Of a stretch of 17,342 bases of DNA, positions 9,501-16,811 are shown in pieces. Each line of letters starts with the position of its first letter. Positions within the stretch are counted from its first letter, which is position 1. Location of the stretch: contig CACZRY010000093.1 in NCBI GenBank assembly GCA_902783745.1, forward strand, positions 1-17,342, in the 5' to 3' direction. The position numbers and the translations under genes were made by a program. The notes under the pieces are model-generated. The model was not told the DNA's origin and did not search any database. It saw only the letters and a list, made by a program, of their open reading frames with translations. Source of the stretch: an uncultured Erysipelotrichaceae bacterium (lineage in GTDB: Bacteria > Bacillota_I > Bacilli_A > Acholeplasmatales > Anaeroplasmataceae).

Positions 9501-9981
9501 CTGTAAGTAAAGATGCAATTGCTAAAGGTACACCTTTAACACCAAAAGTCTTTTTATCATCTGTTATTTTAGTATTAAACAATAACATCGCAAGTGAAAC
9601 AAGACATATTATTCTTGCAATTAAACAAATAATATATATATTATTGCCTATAGATAAATAAATAATATAAGGAATTATAGGTAAGAAACATATAATCATT
9701 ATTCCTACCTTTGTTATCATAGATGCTCTTGCAAATCTTTTTATAGTAAATGTTAAAAGTGAGCCTACTTGTGCAACTAAGAATATTACTAATAATACAG
9801 TTGATGCAATAGGCATACCTGTATATATACCTTTTATTAATAAGAATACATCTATAAATATTAGTAAAGCCATTACTAAGAAATTTAAGACATTCATTAT
9901 CTTTAGGTTTCTTATATGGCTTTTATTTAATTTTTGCTTTTTTAACTTTATAGAATTATCTATATTATCATATAAAGCCAT
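3583..9981 (-). CDS. Giant membrane-anchored surface protein: LRR, InlB B-repeats, MBG-like repeats
   Basis: A 2132-residue protein. After a basic, cytoplasmic N-terminus come five hydrophobic segments at about 30-51, 56-80, 88-110, 113-136 and 149-171. An odd number puts the long remainder outside the cell. Then follow a BspA-like leucine-rich repeat stretch (about 191-260: LVIPSSVKYISKDAF), two InlB-type B-repeats (about 385-454 and 457-525, each with a G-[YF]-x-F-x-GWYL core), about 17 MBG-like beta domains (541-1876) keyed by Y-[DN]-G, a Trp-rich segment (about 1880-2020) and a C-terminal beta-sandwich (about 2022-2132) resembling that on pectate lyase-type proteins. There is no cleavable signal peptide, LPXTG or enzyme motif, so adhesion, glycan binding or a cell-surface stalk is inferred. 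Last gene of the operon, it starts 4 bases after the preceding stop. It is intact, with no frameshift. Confidence 0.88.
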   Translation of the reverse strand: MALYDNIDNSIKLKKQKLNKSHIRNLKIMNVLNFLVMALLIFIDVFLLIKGIYTGMPIASTVLLVIFLVAQVGSLLTFTIKRFARASMITKVGIMIICFLPIIPYIIYLSIGNNIYIICLIARIICLVSLAMLLFNTKITDDKKTFGVKGVPLAIASLLTVVALIVVITSTNNRKIIYTYDKLYNGYVLNNVLKGKGDVIIKDDTIAISDNSLVNVSGTLVIPSSVKYISKDAFLDSKVKEVYIDSLDIELMDAINNSNVEVIYLNNANTKLDLENLNKDIRIKTDRTLVDEYRSANRKYDYLFVPIVGDDEYYVCFNGTNLPVYIFKDEELLEEPSSDSLEKEIDGRKILYDGYNIGNLDITFPITVSKNTEINCNYSYIYNINYDYSGASSNDDLPEVYYDDLGTIKLPELEKDGYQFKGWYLVDEYGNYTKEYTEINPDITTDLNLKAKFLKEYSITFDTILDDVAFDSDKTLIYTEEDVIEFVEPKKEGFSFEGWYLDPYFSNKASQSLNGEFDTLYAKWVIDEPNIIISDDLNKIYDNESYYVDLSISNVLSNASYSYEFYNSNNEIIVTDEGFNVKNVVDSGSYYAIITLNYNNLVETKYRTKDINISISKASYDMSNISIKDLVNTYDGNMHTPSLVGELPIGLDNIQITYEFEEGLTNVGQKVVACNFYTLSNNYNVPESMNGLITINARDVEVTWSKILTFEYDGNLQFPSYTLKNVLQKDLDYVACEEEGSANSIGNHTASIKSLKGKNDNNYIYKNYKLLENQVIYSITAKTNELTDIEFGDLEFEYDGNKHEPEFTFIPDNVEAIFKCDKDIINVGTYDVLVSFKYKDKPNEIISTTYNVCVIINPKEVDISWSFSETTYSGNIEVPTYTISIEGLELVYDYSNSVNAGTYTITYLSLKNNDLNNYKLPENKTYQYKINPKKITFDTSELGYTDASYEYNGSNQYPTISKDKLPTSVTVSYSGFGKNAGSYKVVAEFNPDSLNYVIDDANKSITINVTITKRVAVIQWSQTTFEYDGSLKKPTATVTNLVLNDICFVYIDGDGESAVGDHTATAIGLSNTNYTLGSDNVETTYSIVAKDYNFEFIFEDVTYTYDGDYHRPEVQFLDDKPDWLNVKYDKVGICNVGSLVVTVSFEATDDSYNVPTSRTAIVTITPRTASFVFSFENTPIYNGKAIAPNVSITNLVSGDDAEVVLTDYSNNINAGTYTVYVNSISNTNYTFDLDNSKYTYEIKKADYDYSNIKFESVYTFEYNGYQQRPSLKTSDGDAVEIMGLDGPVIIEYSDGIKDVGQGRVTATFKGSDNYNQIPEMSTIVIITAKTISLKWAGDNFTYNGLQQKPSCTADGLLLTDICTVNVSGSGINAGEYTAKAVSLSNPNYKLPSNNEYNFTIEKATLDISKVSFEENTKVYDGTDLKPIVVGEMPSGATYSFIGLSSQVGTHLITVRFEVDSNYNSIPDITVEVTITKRELTVKWLDLEVEYNGQLQGPNYELIGLISGDACELTINGGGINVGEYTIEVIGISNNNYSLTIPDDVTYKITKANYDMSSVSFEDLIIEYNGQLQHPVISGQLPQGVSVDEYTGGATNVIDGTVTVTVSFKTIDENYNVPKSMRATITIVAKELTVTWANTTFTYDNTKHYPIAKLNGLLNDDECTFEVGGYAIDAGTYTAYIASISNSNYKASSTVSYTIKKADYDMSSVTFEDVVFNYDGTAHQQTVSGLDLVEGLDGLKLSVKYTGQVTNVIDGKVLCTATFETTSNNYNVPSDMTCYISVSPIEVNINISLDTDEDVTATVTWDKKYYLACNYDGLEHNVNINVASSDLSNIIDDDVNFYIDGTFESYKENGYSFEIMSSNANYKSIYDTLNVVVSKIYVGYGFAWNSIEPSWWGDYPESVLAKLDKVYTDNDLDVEVVNNVPTSYGHYYIKFTTTEESIIMQSSSSSSNTYDVSLTLESLKALAAYYTTDMGIIENPVWYNNVYELYNQLGVSDDEIEFLLNDSYDYIINSALFIDFTQNDTSSSELCTVKGNINNQVTTTKSYLEHEFSKVLKIESSTTITIDLSNTTYTTLILVGYLTNSYYNRISINDEIYEIPSSGILELSGLSGVITIEKSSRYSISGLYGIVLI
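4350..8361 (-). repeat. Coding array of MBG-like domains, alternating A and B types
   Basis: Units of about 70-87 residues carry a Y-[DN]-G-x(3-4)-P core near residues 541 (degenerate), 634, 711, 798, 871, 951, 1028, 1106, 1183, 1263, 1343, 1421, 1491, 1568, 1643, 1718 and 1815. From 634 on they alternate. A units read like YDMSSVSFEDL..YNG..H.P..SG.LP with a VTVSF strand and NYNVP near the end. B units begin with an [VI]xW strand and contain NAGTYTA and SLSNxNY. That makes eight A/B pairs of about 150-160 residues. DNA identity supports duplication by pairs: 4847-4877 and 5297-5327 differ at one base in 31, exactly 450 bases apart. Confidence 0.85.
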
Positions 9982-9985
9982 AAAA

Positions 9986-9993
9986 TCACCTCT
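9986..9993 (-). promoter_or_regulatory. Ribosome binding site overlapping the upstream stop codon
   Basis: On the minus strand, AGAGGTGA contains the final Arg codon (AGG) and the TGA stop of the cysteine-rich protein gene, and lies 4 bases before the ATG of the giant surface protein. Ribosomes ending the first gene sit on the start signal of the second, which favours translational coupling. It also shows that TGA is read as stop in this organism. Confidence 0.8.
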
Positions 9994-12067
9994 TTATCTT
10001 AAATACTCTTTCTAAATGTAAAAATTTATTTTTATCATCAGTAATTAAATAATATGTAACAAGCTTGTTTTTAGACTCACTATATACCCATAACGAATTC
10101 CATTCACTATTAAAGTGATAAGAAAGCTTCTTTTTAAACATATCACTTGCTTCAATATTCATTCTTATTAAAGCTTGCTTTTTAGCATCTAAGTTTTTAA
10201 TATCAAATGTTTCAACATTCTTACTACAATTAACACATAAATGAGTTTTTGAATCTATGTGATTTGGGCAATAATATTTTCTGCATGATATACATAAATC
10301 CGGTAAGTGATTCTTTCTATTTATATCAACAAATAATAAAGAATCCTTCTTTTCAGTACAAGATATACATGTATCTGTGTATTTTAAATCATTAATATCA
10401 TCTAAGAAATATTTATTTTGTCCTTTAGAATAAATAATAGATAATCCATTATTATATTTACTATTATCCTCTTCTTGTGCGCAATATTCACAACAAGATT
10501 TTTGATCACTATTAACAATCAAATGAGAGAATAAATACATATTCCATACCTCATCTGTTGCCGCAAATAAATGATTACAAGTCATGCATCTTCTTTCGTA
10601 TTGTTTAGATACATAATGTCTACTATCATCATCTATTATTGCAGCACCTAATATATCTTTTGCTAAAACCTCAATAGTATCACCAATATAGTAATAATTA
10701 CCTGATATTTCACCTTTTACAATTTGACTCTTTAAGTATGTATTAGAATCTACTTCTCCATCAAAAGGATAAACCTTATTATCAATTAATTTAACAAGTG
10801 AATCCTTTAAGAAATATACATCTTTATAAATATCATTATTAAATCTTTCATCAAGTCCATATAACATTACACTTGATTTCTTTAATGTCATTCTAGGTTT
10901 AACCTTACCTCTTAATGGGGCATCATCAAATGCTAATACTAATTCTTCATTTGAAACATGTTCTATTATTCCATCTATATCAACATCATATAATACATCA
11001 TCTAGGTTTAATGGGTTATATGTAATTTCATACATTAAAGGATAATCCTTATAATATGGATTTATACTTGTAACCTTATAAACACATTTCTTTTCTACAA
11101 TGTGATTACAATAAATAGATAATGGTGTTAAGCTAAATTCAATCTTAGGTTCAACAGATTGACTTTCTTTTAAAAATTCTTCTCTTGATTCTATTAATTT
11201 AGCTAAATTAGTATTACTATTGTTTCTTAATGTTTCAAAGATATTAAATTTAACATTAGGATCAGACATTAGATTTCTTATTCTTAATAAAGAATCAATA
11301 TCTTCTAAATCAACATCTTCATTTATTGCATCATATACAGGTTCAGCCTCAGTTTGACCTATATTAAAAAATCCATATGATACTTCATTTTTAGATAAAG
11401 ATATAAATATATCATCAATAACATTTTCACTTAATGTTTGATTATTAAAGTTATCTTTATAATTAACTAAAACCTTAATTTCATTTTGAATAGTTGATGT
11501 TTCAAAATCAGTATCTATGATATGACTGAATTCTTTATTATAATAATTAGATTCTGGCATACTAGGATATTTATCAGTTTTAAAATCCGCTTTTCTAACT
11601 AATAAAATATTATATTTAGCCATTATTCTTTTCATTAAAGTATCAACAAATAAAGATGTTCTACTTGCGTATTCAATTTTCTTTTTAATATCATGCTTAC
11701 GCTTATCAAATGTGACATCATAAATAATATCATCAAATGATTCACTATTAATTTTAAAGATAAAATGAGTGCTTGATACAATATCAATATATCCATTTAA
11801 ATCAAGTAAGCATTTAAGCTTATATTCATTTGATATATCATAAACTATACCTAATGAAATAGCTTCTCTTACTAAATCAATAACTTCAGTTATAGGTAAG
11901 TTTGCTCTTAATTCATTAATCAATGGTAAGTTTTCATTTGAATCTAGCTCATTATAATTAAATTTATATTCTTTATCGTTAAGGATGAAATTATTGTTTT
12001 CATCCTTAACTAAAATTCCTAGTTTAGAAGCGTAATCAATTAAATCATTTACATATAAAAGATTCAT
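9986..12067 (-). CDS. Unrecognised protein with Cys-rich, probably zinc-binding C-terminus
   Basis: A 693-residue protein of no family I recognise, with no signal peptide or membrane segment, so probably cytoplasmic. The first 480 residues are a mixed alpha/beta sequence without a known motif; part of it (about 100-130 and 340-370) has repeated acidic beta-type strands. The C-terminal third carries cysteine pairs typical of zinc ribbons or treble clefs: CMTC (494-497), CCEYC (525-529), CISC (567-570), CISC (592-595), then C600-P-N-H603 and HLCVNC (C611, C614). These could hold three zinc ions. Such clusters usually bind DNA, RNA or protein partners. It starts 13 bases after the helicase stop, and its weak Shine-Dalgarno (AGGATG) overlaps that TAG. 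It ends 4 bases before the giant surface protein. A partner or adaptor of the helicase is a reasonable inference from position only. Confidence 0.75.
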   Translation of the reverse strand: MNLLYVNDLIDYASKLGILVKDENNNFILNDKEYKFNYNELDSNENLPLINELRANLPITEVIDLVREAISLGIVYDISNEYKLKCLLDLNGYIDIVSSTHFIFKINSESFDDIIYDVTFDKRKHDIKKKIEYASRTSLFVDTLMKRIMAKYNILLVRKADFKTDKYPSMPESNYYNKEFSHIIDTDFETSTIQNEIKVLVNYKDNFNNQTLSENVIDDIFISLSKNEVSYGFFNIGQTEAEPVYDAINEDVDLEDIDSLLRIRNLMSDPNVKFNIFETLRNNSNTNLAKLIESREEFLKESQSVEPKIEFSLTPLSIYCNHIVEKKCVYKVTSINPYYKDYPLMYEITYNPLNLDDVLYDVDIDGIIEHVSNEELVLAFDDAPLRGKVKPRMTLKKSSVMLYGLDERFNNDIYKDVYFLKDSLVKLIDNKVYPFDGEVDSNTYLKSQIVKGEISGNYYYIGDTIEVLAKDILGAAIIDDDSRHYVSKQYERRCMTCNHLFAATDEVWNMYLFSHLIVNSDQKSCCEYCAQEEDNSKYNNGLSIIYSKGQNKYFLDDINDLKYTDTCISCTEKKDSLLFVDINRKNHLPDLCISCRKYYCPNHIDSKTHLCVNCSKNVETFDIKNLDAKKQALIRMNIEASDMFKKKLSYHFNSEWNSLWVYSESKNKLVTYYLITDDKNKFLHLERVFKIKR

Positions 12068-12080
12068 ATATTATCACATC

Positions 12081-15000
12081 CTAGTTATTTCTAATATCCC
12101 CTCTTAATACCTTAGAATATAATCTAATCATACTCTTTATAGCATCAAGTGGCTTTAATATGTTTCCATTATAATAAACATCAATTTTATCGTTATTATC
12201 CATTGCGTATTTTACAATGTCTGGGAATCTTTTGGCATTAAACTCTATATAATCATCATGATATACTGCAACAAATTCCCTATTTAATTCACTTATATTA
12301 ACATTATCTTTTTTCTTATATGAATGCGTACTTGAGAATAGCTTTTGTGATACAGCCATAATTACAGGCATTACAAAATCAACCTCTGTTTGACATACAC
12401 CATATAAATCAAATCCTTCTTCATCAGTTAATATATTATAATATTCTTTATTAAATTCATGGTTAATATTATTATTATCTCCATTAGTAAGACATGTTAA
12501 TACAAGACATGTTTCAGTTTGACCCATTCTAGAGATTCTACCTATTAATTGTTCTAACTCTAAAGGATCCATATATTCATTGTTTTGTTTATCAAGCTGA
12601 CCAATAATTAATAGGTTTGCTGCATTAAAATCTGTACCTGCAACCATTGTTTTATCAATAAAATATAAGGAATTCCAATTTTCATTTTCTGATGTAAATT
12701 CAGTAAACCAGTTATAATTTAATTCCTTAAAATTATCACCAACAAATGCTTTTTTAATAGTACCATTTACTGTATAAGAATCTTTTAATCTCTTTTCTTC
12801 ATATGAAAGCTTATTATCATCCTTTGCTAATATTTCTTCCATCTTTTCTTTCATATCTTTTGCATGTTTTCCTTTAGGGAAATATCCAAAATGTATAAAG
12901 TCAGATAATTCATAATTATCTTCTTCATTTATATAAAGATTCATATATACTCTTCTTGATTTATTAAATATATCTTTACTTTCTTTAATATTCTTATAAA
13001 GCTTAACTCTTAATTCAGGCTTTCTTTCATAAATTAGAGTTTTTGCAGTTTCTATAAATAATAAATCTTCTTTTGATGCGTTAGGATATTTATTAAATTT
13101 ATTATCATTAATAGATAATAATTCTTTTAATATCTCAATCTTATTAGAATCACTTGAAATATCAACCGCAAATCCTTTCTTTCTTGGTCTTCTCCAATCA
13201 ATAAAATCAGATAAGAATACTGTTGAATATTCATGATATGCTCTATAGAAAGCTAAAAGTCCTCTATTGATATATGAACATAAAAGATCACAAGTAAGAA
13301 TAGCTTTTTTATAGATATCTCCTAAATCATTTTCATTTTCTGATTTAATAATTATTCTATAATTTTCAATGAATTTATCATAAACATTAAATAAATCAAG
13401 CTTCATTCTCATTTGATATTCTAATCTCTTAGTACAAATTTTTACTGATTGTTCTACTAAGGATGAAATATTTAAGAATGCATCTTTAAATATTTCATTA
13501 GAAATTGTTCTTTTTGGGAATAATGGTCTTATATATTTATCTATGAATATATTTGTTTCATCTTCAGTCATAGTAGTCATTTCAGGAGCTTTTCTTATTG
13601 CCCCAACAAGCTTAATAAATGCTTGTCCACCATAATCGTCTCTTCCATATTCTTTTGCGTGAATTATTTCATCTTCTGTTGCTGAATGTCTTCTTATCGC
13701 ATCAATTACATCATTATCGTATAATCTTTTTCTTGTAAACATCGAATTAATAAGACCATTTAGCTTACTAAATTTCTTTGATGCATCATTTGATTCTGCC
13801 ATTTCAGATAAACTTCTTGCACCACCACAATATGCATTATAGAATTTAGCTTCAGCCATTTCTTTATTTTCACCTAATCTATTTTTATCAACCATATATA
13901 GTAGGTTAAATATATCTGATAAGTCATTTCTTATAGGTGTTGCTGAAATTAAAATACAATATTTCTTTTGGATATTTGCAATAAATTCTTGTAATATCTC
14001 TTCTTTGTTTCCTTTTTTATTAAAGTCAATTAATAAATCTTGTACTTCATCAAAAATTAATAAATCAATTAATCTTTCTTCTGCAAGCTTATCATCCTTG
14101 GCTAAATTAGAAACCATATTGATTAATGTTTGTTTTCTTTCTTCTATTTTAGCTAATGCTTTAGTATATTTTTGAAGTAAAGATTTTTCTTTTTCTAAGA
14201 TATATCCATTATCATTTTTCATTTGCATTATTCTATCATTAGTTGGATAGAATATTTTCTTTTGTTCATCAAATTCATATGTGAAGAATCCATATACATT
14301 AAATGATGTTATCTTTTGATATTCTTCATTTAATGAAAGTGATTCTTTAATTACTCTTGATAATTCTTTTGGTATTCTCTTTTTAATAATATCTAAATAT
14401 TTAATAGACATTATTTTATTAATATCCATATCTATTACTGAAATATCACTTGGTACTTCAGGAGATGGATTATATACTTGATTTTTTAATTCAAAATATT
14501 TACTTGACTTTTTTATATACTCTAATGTTGAATTAGATTTAATTTGTTCTGTTGAAACTAAATATACCTTTAATGCATTTTGATTTTTAGTAGCCTTATC
14601 CTTTTTTAATTCTTGAATCAATTCAATAAATGAATATGAATCATGCTTAGGATAAACCTCAAACATAGGACTTCCATCCTCATGACGGAATTTAGTATTA
14701 CATTCATTTCTCCATTGATGTATTGTTGATTTAGTTGTAACAATAACACAATTTTTAATTGTTGCACATCTAAACATTACATCTGCAGTCATTAATGCTT
14801 CAAGTGTTTTACCAAGTCCTACCTGATCTCCAAAAACGCCTCTTCCTTCAAACTTTTTAAGCATTGTTCTTACTGATTCTACCTGATACTTAAAAGGCTT
14901 AAAATAAGGATATTCACTAATATCACCATAATCTTGGAATACAGGTTGTTTTCTTACATCAATAGCGTAATCTACTAAATTATGGTATGCAGAATAATCA

Positions 15001-16544
15001 TGAATATTAAATGTATGAGTTTTAATATCATCATCAAATGATATTTCACTATAATCTTCATTCATTAATGATACTTTTACATTTTTACCAAATAAAGATA
15101 TTCCTCTACCTTCATTTTCTAAATCAGTATCTAATGATTTCTTATTTTCAGGCAATACACTTTCAGAAATATAAATGAAGAATTTTTCTAAGTCTCTAAT
15201 ATCTTTTGCGATATCTTGGAAATCACTTCTTTCATAGATCTTAAAAGATGGATCCTTAAGTCCACTTGTTAAGGCAAGATAATCAAATACCTTAACATGC
15301 TTTAAATAATTTTCTTTTTGACGAAGTAATCTCTTATATAAGAATTCAGCATCACTTTTACATGTGATATTTCCAATCTTTTTCTTTGAAATATCATCTC
15401 TATTACCAACTTCATCTTTTAATCCCATTAAGAATTCACAGAAATTCTTAATCTTATTTGATAAATCACGTGCCAAAGATAGGCGCTTTTGTTCTTCATA
15501 TCTTACTTCAATCTTTGTAATTTGTAAGTCAATTAATTGATATAAATAATTAATTGAACCTTCCTCTTCTGATGTAACAATAAACGTTAGTTGATTAAAT
15601 AATTCAGGTAATTCCTCATACATAATTGAAACAAAATCTACATATTCATTGTATCTTTCAACTGAATTATTATATAAATCATTTACTTGATCATTGATTT
15701 CATTTAAATCATCTAATCTTTTTATAGTTTGAATATTAAATTCAAAGCTATCTACCTTATTTTTAATATATTTATAAGTTTTCTTTATTTCTGGTTCAAA
15801 TATTTTATTAGATATATTCTTTAATATTTCATCAATCTTATCATATTGCATTAAAGCGAATTGATATAATGTTTGATATCTTGACATAAATCCTAAATCA
15901 AATATCTTAAATTTTTGATTTAGCATATTTTTAATTTCACACACCTGATGAAATGACATATCATCATCTTTTTTATCACGTAAGCTTTTAATTGTATCAT
16001 AGGCATAGCTAAAATAATCATCCATCTTAACTAAAAACATATTTAATTCATAAGGTACAACATCACCCTCATCATCATAAAAAGCATTTTGTCTTACAAG
16101 CTCAGGCATCACAACTTCTGGGTCTAGGGCAGATGAAAATGATTCAGGATCAGTTAATATTGAAAACATTACTAAAGCTTCTTGGAAGAAAGGGTAAAAA
16201 GGCCACATATCTTCTTTTAGGCTTCCTATAACTTCTAATATATCTTTAGTATCAGTTAATAGTTTTATTATTTCTTGATATCTATCTTCATATTTAATAA
16301 TATATTCAAATGAATCTCTAAAAAATAAAAATAATCCAATTGGATAATAATATTTAGGAGTCTTTATAGCGATACTATCAAATTTATTTAAAAGCTTATC
16401 ATCCTTATATGATGGACTTGAAAAATCAGCGTCAAATAATTCATTCATTTGATTAAAATTAAGCTTATCTTTTGGTTTTAATCCTAAAGTTTTTCTTACA
16501 AGTTCGACTAATAAATCCATATTTTCTTTATATTGCTTAATCAT
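12081..16544 (-). CDS. SNF2-type helicase/translocase with large insertions
   Basis: A 1487-residue protein whose C-terminal 950 residues form a superfamily 2, SNF2-like ATPase. Motifs in order: a Q-motif-like FKPFKYQVESV (548-558), Walker A GDQVGLGKT (572-580), motif Ia near TTKSTIHQW (603-611), Walker B DEVQD (832-836), motif III SATPIRNDL (867-875), motif V near GTDFNAANLL (1303-1312) and motif VI QLIGRISRMGQ (1332-1342), whose GRxxRxGQ form is typical of SNF2. About 250 residues separate motifs I and II and about 430 separate III and V, so both lobes carry insertions. The first 540 residues are mostly helical and unrecognised. No nuclease or methylase motif is seen. Expected activity is ATP-driven movement on double-stranded DNA or remodelling of protein-DNA complexes. 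AGGTGG (16552-16557) lies 7 bases before the ATG. First gene of the operon. Confidence 0.85.
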   Translation of the reverse strand: MIKQYKENMDLLVELVRKTLGLKPKDKLNFNQMNELFDADFSSPSYKDDKLLNKFDSIAIKTPKYYYPIGLFLFFRDSFEYIIKYEDRYQEIIKLLTDTKDILEVIGSLKEDMWPFYPFFQEALVMFSILTDPESFSSALDPEVVMPELVRQNAFYDDEGDVVPYELNMFLVKMDDYFSYAYDTIKSLRDKKDDDMSFHQVCEIKNMLNQKFKIFDLGFMSRYQTLYQFALMQYDKIDEILKNISNKIFEPEIKKTYKYIKNKVDSFEFNIQTIKRLDDLNEINDQVNDLYNNSVERYNEYVDFVSIMYEELPELFNQLTFIVTSEEEGSINYLYQLIDLQITKIEVRYEEQKRLSLARDLSNKIKNFCEFLMGLKDEVGNRDDISKKKIGNITCKSDAEFLYKRLLRQKENYLKHVKVFDYLALTSGLKDPSFKIYERSDFQDIAKDIRDLEKFFIYISESVLPENKKSLDTDLENEGRGISLFGKNVKVSLMNEDYSEISFDDDIKTHTFNIHDYSAYHNLVDYAIDVRKQPVFQDYGDISEYPYFKPFKYQVESVRTMLKKFEGRGVFGDQVGLGKTLEALMTADVMFRCATIKNCVIVTTKSTIHQWRNECNTKFRHEDGSPMFEVYPKHDSYSFIELIQELKKDKATKNQNALKVYLVSTEQIKSNSTLEYIKKSSKYFELKNQVYNPSPEVPSDISVIDMDINKIMSIKYLDIIKKRIPKELSRVIKESLSLNEEYQKITSFNVYGFFTYEFDEQKKIFYPTNDRIMQMKNDNGYILEKEKSLLQKYTKALAKIEERKQTLINMVSNLAKDDKLAEERLIDLLIFDEVQDLLIDFNKKGNKEEILQEFIANIQKKYCILISATPIRNDLSDIFNLLYMVDKNRLGENKEMAEAKFYNAYCGGARSLSEMAESNDASKKFSKLNGLINSMFTRKRLYDNDVIDAIRRHSATEDEIIHAKEYGRDDYGGQAFIKLVGAIRKAPEMTTMTEDETNIFIDKYIRPLFPKRTISNEIFKDAFLNISSLVEQSVKICTKRLEYQMRMKLDLFNVYDKFIENYRIIIKSENENDLGDIYKKAILTCDLLCSYINRGLLAFYRAYHEYSTVFLSDFIDWRRPRKKGFAVDISSDSNKIEILKELLSINDNKFNKYPNASKEDLLFIETAKTLIYERKPELRVKLYKNIKESKDIFNKSRRVYMNLYINEEDNYELSDFIHFGYFPKGKHAKDMKEKMEEILAKDDNKLSYEEKRLKDSYTVNGTIKKAFVGDNFKELNYNWFTEFTSENENWNSLYFIDKTMVAGTDFNAANLLIIGQLDKQNNEYMDPLELEQLIGRISRMGQTETCLVLTCLTNGDNNNINHEFNKEYYNILTDEEGFDLYGVCQTEVDFVMPVIMAVSQKLFSSTHSYKKKDNVNISELNREFVAVYHDDYIEFNAKRFPDIVKYAMDNNDKIDVYYNGNILKPLDAIKSMIRLYSKVLRGDIRNN

Positions 16545-16582
16545 ATAAAAACCACCTGCTTCTAATGAAGAATTTTTAATTT

Positions 16583-16602
16583 TGTATTATTTAAATAATA
16601 CA
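16583..16602. promoter_or_regulatory. Perfect 20-base palindrome upstream of the helicase operon
   Basis: TGTATTATTTAAATAATACA is a perfect dyad centred 48 bases upstream of the helicase ATG. It lies downstream of the likely promoter and of the leader hairpin. Its size and symmetry fit an operator for a dimeric repressor, although an AT-only core makes a chance or structural origin possible. No regulator gene is adjacent in the window. Confidence 0.45.
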
Positions 16603-16615
16603 TATTATTCTATGA

Positions 16616-16643
16616 AATAAAAAAATGGGCATAAATCCCCATT
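16616..16643 (-). terminator. Terminator-like hairpin in the operon leader
   Basis: On the minus strand, AATGGG / CCCATT (16638-16643 with 16624-16629) forms a 6-base stem with an 8-base loop, followed by a run of seven Ts that overlaps the stem end. It lies between the TATAAT at 16692 and the helicase start. It may attenuate read-through into the operon or stop transcription arriving from the acetyltransferase gene. The stem is short, so its strength is uncertain. Confidence 0.45.
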
Positions 16644-16691
16644 CCAACATACCCCTAATATAAACAAATACCCCTTATAAGTGTTAATAAT

Positions 16692-16697
16692 ATTATA
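16692..16697 (-). promoter_or_regulatory. Possible -10 box for the helicase operon
   Basis: A perfect TATAAT on the minus strand, with a predicted start near 16685 and hence a leader of about 140 bases. It lacks the upstream TG seen at other promoters in this window, and no good -35 box is found at the right distance. In such AT-rich DNA a chance match is possible. Confidence 0.35.
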
Positions 16698-16785
16698 CTC
16701 AAAATAAAATAAAAATTCTAGTGTCTAAGCATATTTAATAACAACTTACACTTAAATTAAATAATAAATGCAAATCTAAGTAATA

Positions 16786-16808
16786 TAAAAAAATGATGAC
16801 TTTATCAT
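16786..16808 (-). terminator. Weak terminator after the acetyltransferase gene
   Basis: On the minus strand, ATGAT / ATCAT (16793-16808) is a short AT-rich stem with a 6-base loop, followed by seven Ts. It is enclosed by a longer-range 8-base inverted repeat (ATCTAAGT at about 16774-16781 and ACTTAGAT at about 16810-16817) that includes the stop codon. The position fits a terminator, but the low GC content makes it weak. Confidence 0.4.
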
Positions 16809-16811
16809 AAC

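Noticed and set aside
12081..16544. Complete DISARM or restriction-type defence locus
   Set aside because: Only the SNF2-like motor is suggestive. No methylase, nuclease, phospholipase D or restriction motif is seen in the operon or its neighbours in this window.
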